NCBI RefSeq assembly: GCF_002270485.1
Contig: NZ_NQOG01000009.1
Coordinates: forward strand, 46,340 to 110,339
Reading direction: 5' to 3'
DNA length: 64,000 nt
DNA from: Anaerostipes hominis (ex Lee et al. 2021)
GTDB lineage: Bacteria > Bacillota > Clostridia > Lachnospirales > Lachnospiraceae
This document shows, piece by piece, positions 63,847 to 64,000 of this stretch (positions are counted from its first letter, which is position 1; every line of letters begins with the position of its first letter). Under the pieces are notes generated by a model. It saw nothing but the letters and a program-made list of their open reading frames with translations, did not search any database and was not told the origin of the DNA. Position numbers and translations under genes: made by a program.

Positions 63847-63871
63847 AACCGCATATATATGCGGTTTTTTT
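63847..63871 (+). terminator. tRNA terminator
   Basis: AACCGCATAT pairs with ATATGCGGTT (63847-63866), followed by a T-run. Confidence 0.9.
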
Positions 63872-63872
63872 A

Positions 63873-64000
63873 AGTATGACGGGCATGTCCGTGTTCTGTG
63901 GTGCAAGTCCACATAGGCGTAGCTACCGACGAACTTGTAAGCGACTCCCAAGGTTTGCATCGTGAGGTGTGGGCGAGAAGAAGGGATAGCGAAATCGTAG
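63873..64000 (+). mobile_element. Possible 5' end of a group II intron, cut by the window edge
   Basis: After the terminator T-run the sequence turns GC-richer and non-coding, with phrases typical of intron domain I: 'GGTGCAAGTCC', 'GTAGCTACCGACGAAC', 'AAGCGACTCCCAAGG', 'GAGAAGAAGGGATAG'. A hairpin near 63878-63892 (ACGG..CCGT) could be the first helix. Group IIC introns insert just after terminator stems, as here. No intron ORF is seen because the window ends. Confidence 0.4.

Noticed and set aside
63689..63960. Minus-strand open frames over the tRNA region
   Set aside because: They are the mirror translation of tRNA-Arg and its terminator; no ribosome site and a well-known false protein.

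Overview
The window looks like the chromosome of a low-to-mid GC, spore-forming Firmicute of the Lachnospiraceae type (an Anaerostipes-like gut anaerobe would fit, but the genus is inferred, not shown). The reasons are the sporulation genes (gpr, spoIIP, a GerMN lipoprotein), a Rex redox repressor, strong AGGAGG ribosome sites, consensus TTGACA/TATAAT promoters, and U-rich intrinsic terminators. Most of it is ordinary housekeeping chromosome; the unusual material is regulatory architecture and a zone of gene decay at the right end.

Layout. 1-2.0 kb: two minus-strand secreted cell-wall proteins sharing an N-terminal domain; the second is an Amidase_3 muramoyl amidase. 2.2-11.2 kb: a plus-strand amino-acid run, azlC-azlD-leuB-ilvD-ilvB-serC-serA-asd, closed by a terminator. 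11.3-13.4 kb: a secreted CHAP/BIG2 protein and an MscS channel. 13.4-17.1 kb (minus): a deleted methyltransferase pseudogene, a lipoprotein and argH. 17.2-21.5 kb: a CmpB-like membrane protein, an ankyrin protein, topB and a SanA-like protein. 21.6-27.5 kb: divergent argG and argCJBD around ARG-box-like sites. 27.5-36.1 kb: a small DMT protein, comEA, a two-component system, a GerMN lipoprotein, comEC, a MobA-like nucleotidyltransferase, a LysR regulator and holA. 36.1-42.5 kb: rpsT (UUG start), gpr, spoIIP, lepA, hemW and a cytoplasmic subtilase. 42.6-48.0 kb (minus): an ABC-2 exporter with a tandem-HTH MerR regulator, a GT2 glycosyltransferase and an ABC-F ATPase. 48.2-54.1 kb: rex-acpS-nnrE/D-alr-mazF-CBS protein-yebC. 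54.1-60.0 kb: a surface-protein remnant, a YugP-type peptidase, a YbaK deacylase, rlmH, and a response regulator-ABC-ABC-histidine kinase module.

60-64 kb is a graveyard: a truncated MerR protein, a broken GNAT acetyltransferase, three broken pilin-like genes and a gutted PilC/GspF gene surround an intact thioesterase and an intact prepilin peptidase. It ends with tRNA-Arg(CCG), its terminator and what looks like the 5' end of a group II intron.

How the genes work together. The left half covers branched-chain amino acids (with an export pair at the head of the operon), serine and the first steps from aspartate, and then arginine from glutamate through acetylated intermediates and from citrulline through argG/argH. 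The carbamoyl-transfer step is not in the window. comEA and comEC would form the DNA-uptake channel, but the only pilus genes present are decayed, so natural transformation is doubtful unless another pilus locus exists. The rex operon joins NADH sensing, NAD(P)HX repair, acyl-carrier protein activation, D-alanine supply and an RNase toxin.

I found no CRISPR array, prophage, insertion sequence or clearly new defence system. The best candidates for something undescribed are the MerR/ABC pair with matched promoters, the two-component/GerMN block placed between the competence genes, and the pilus decay.
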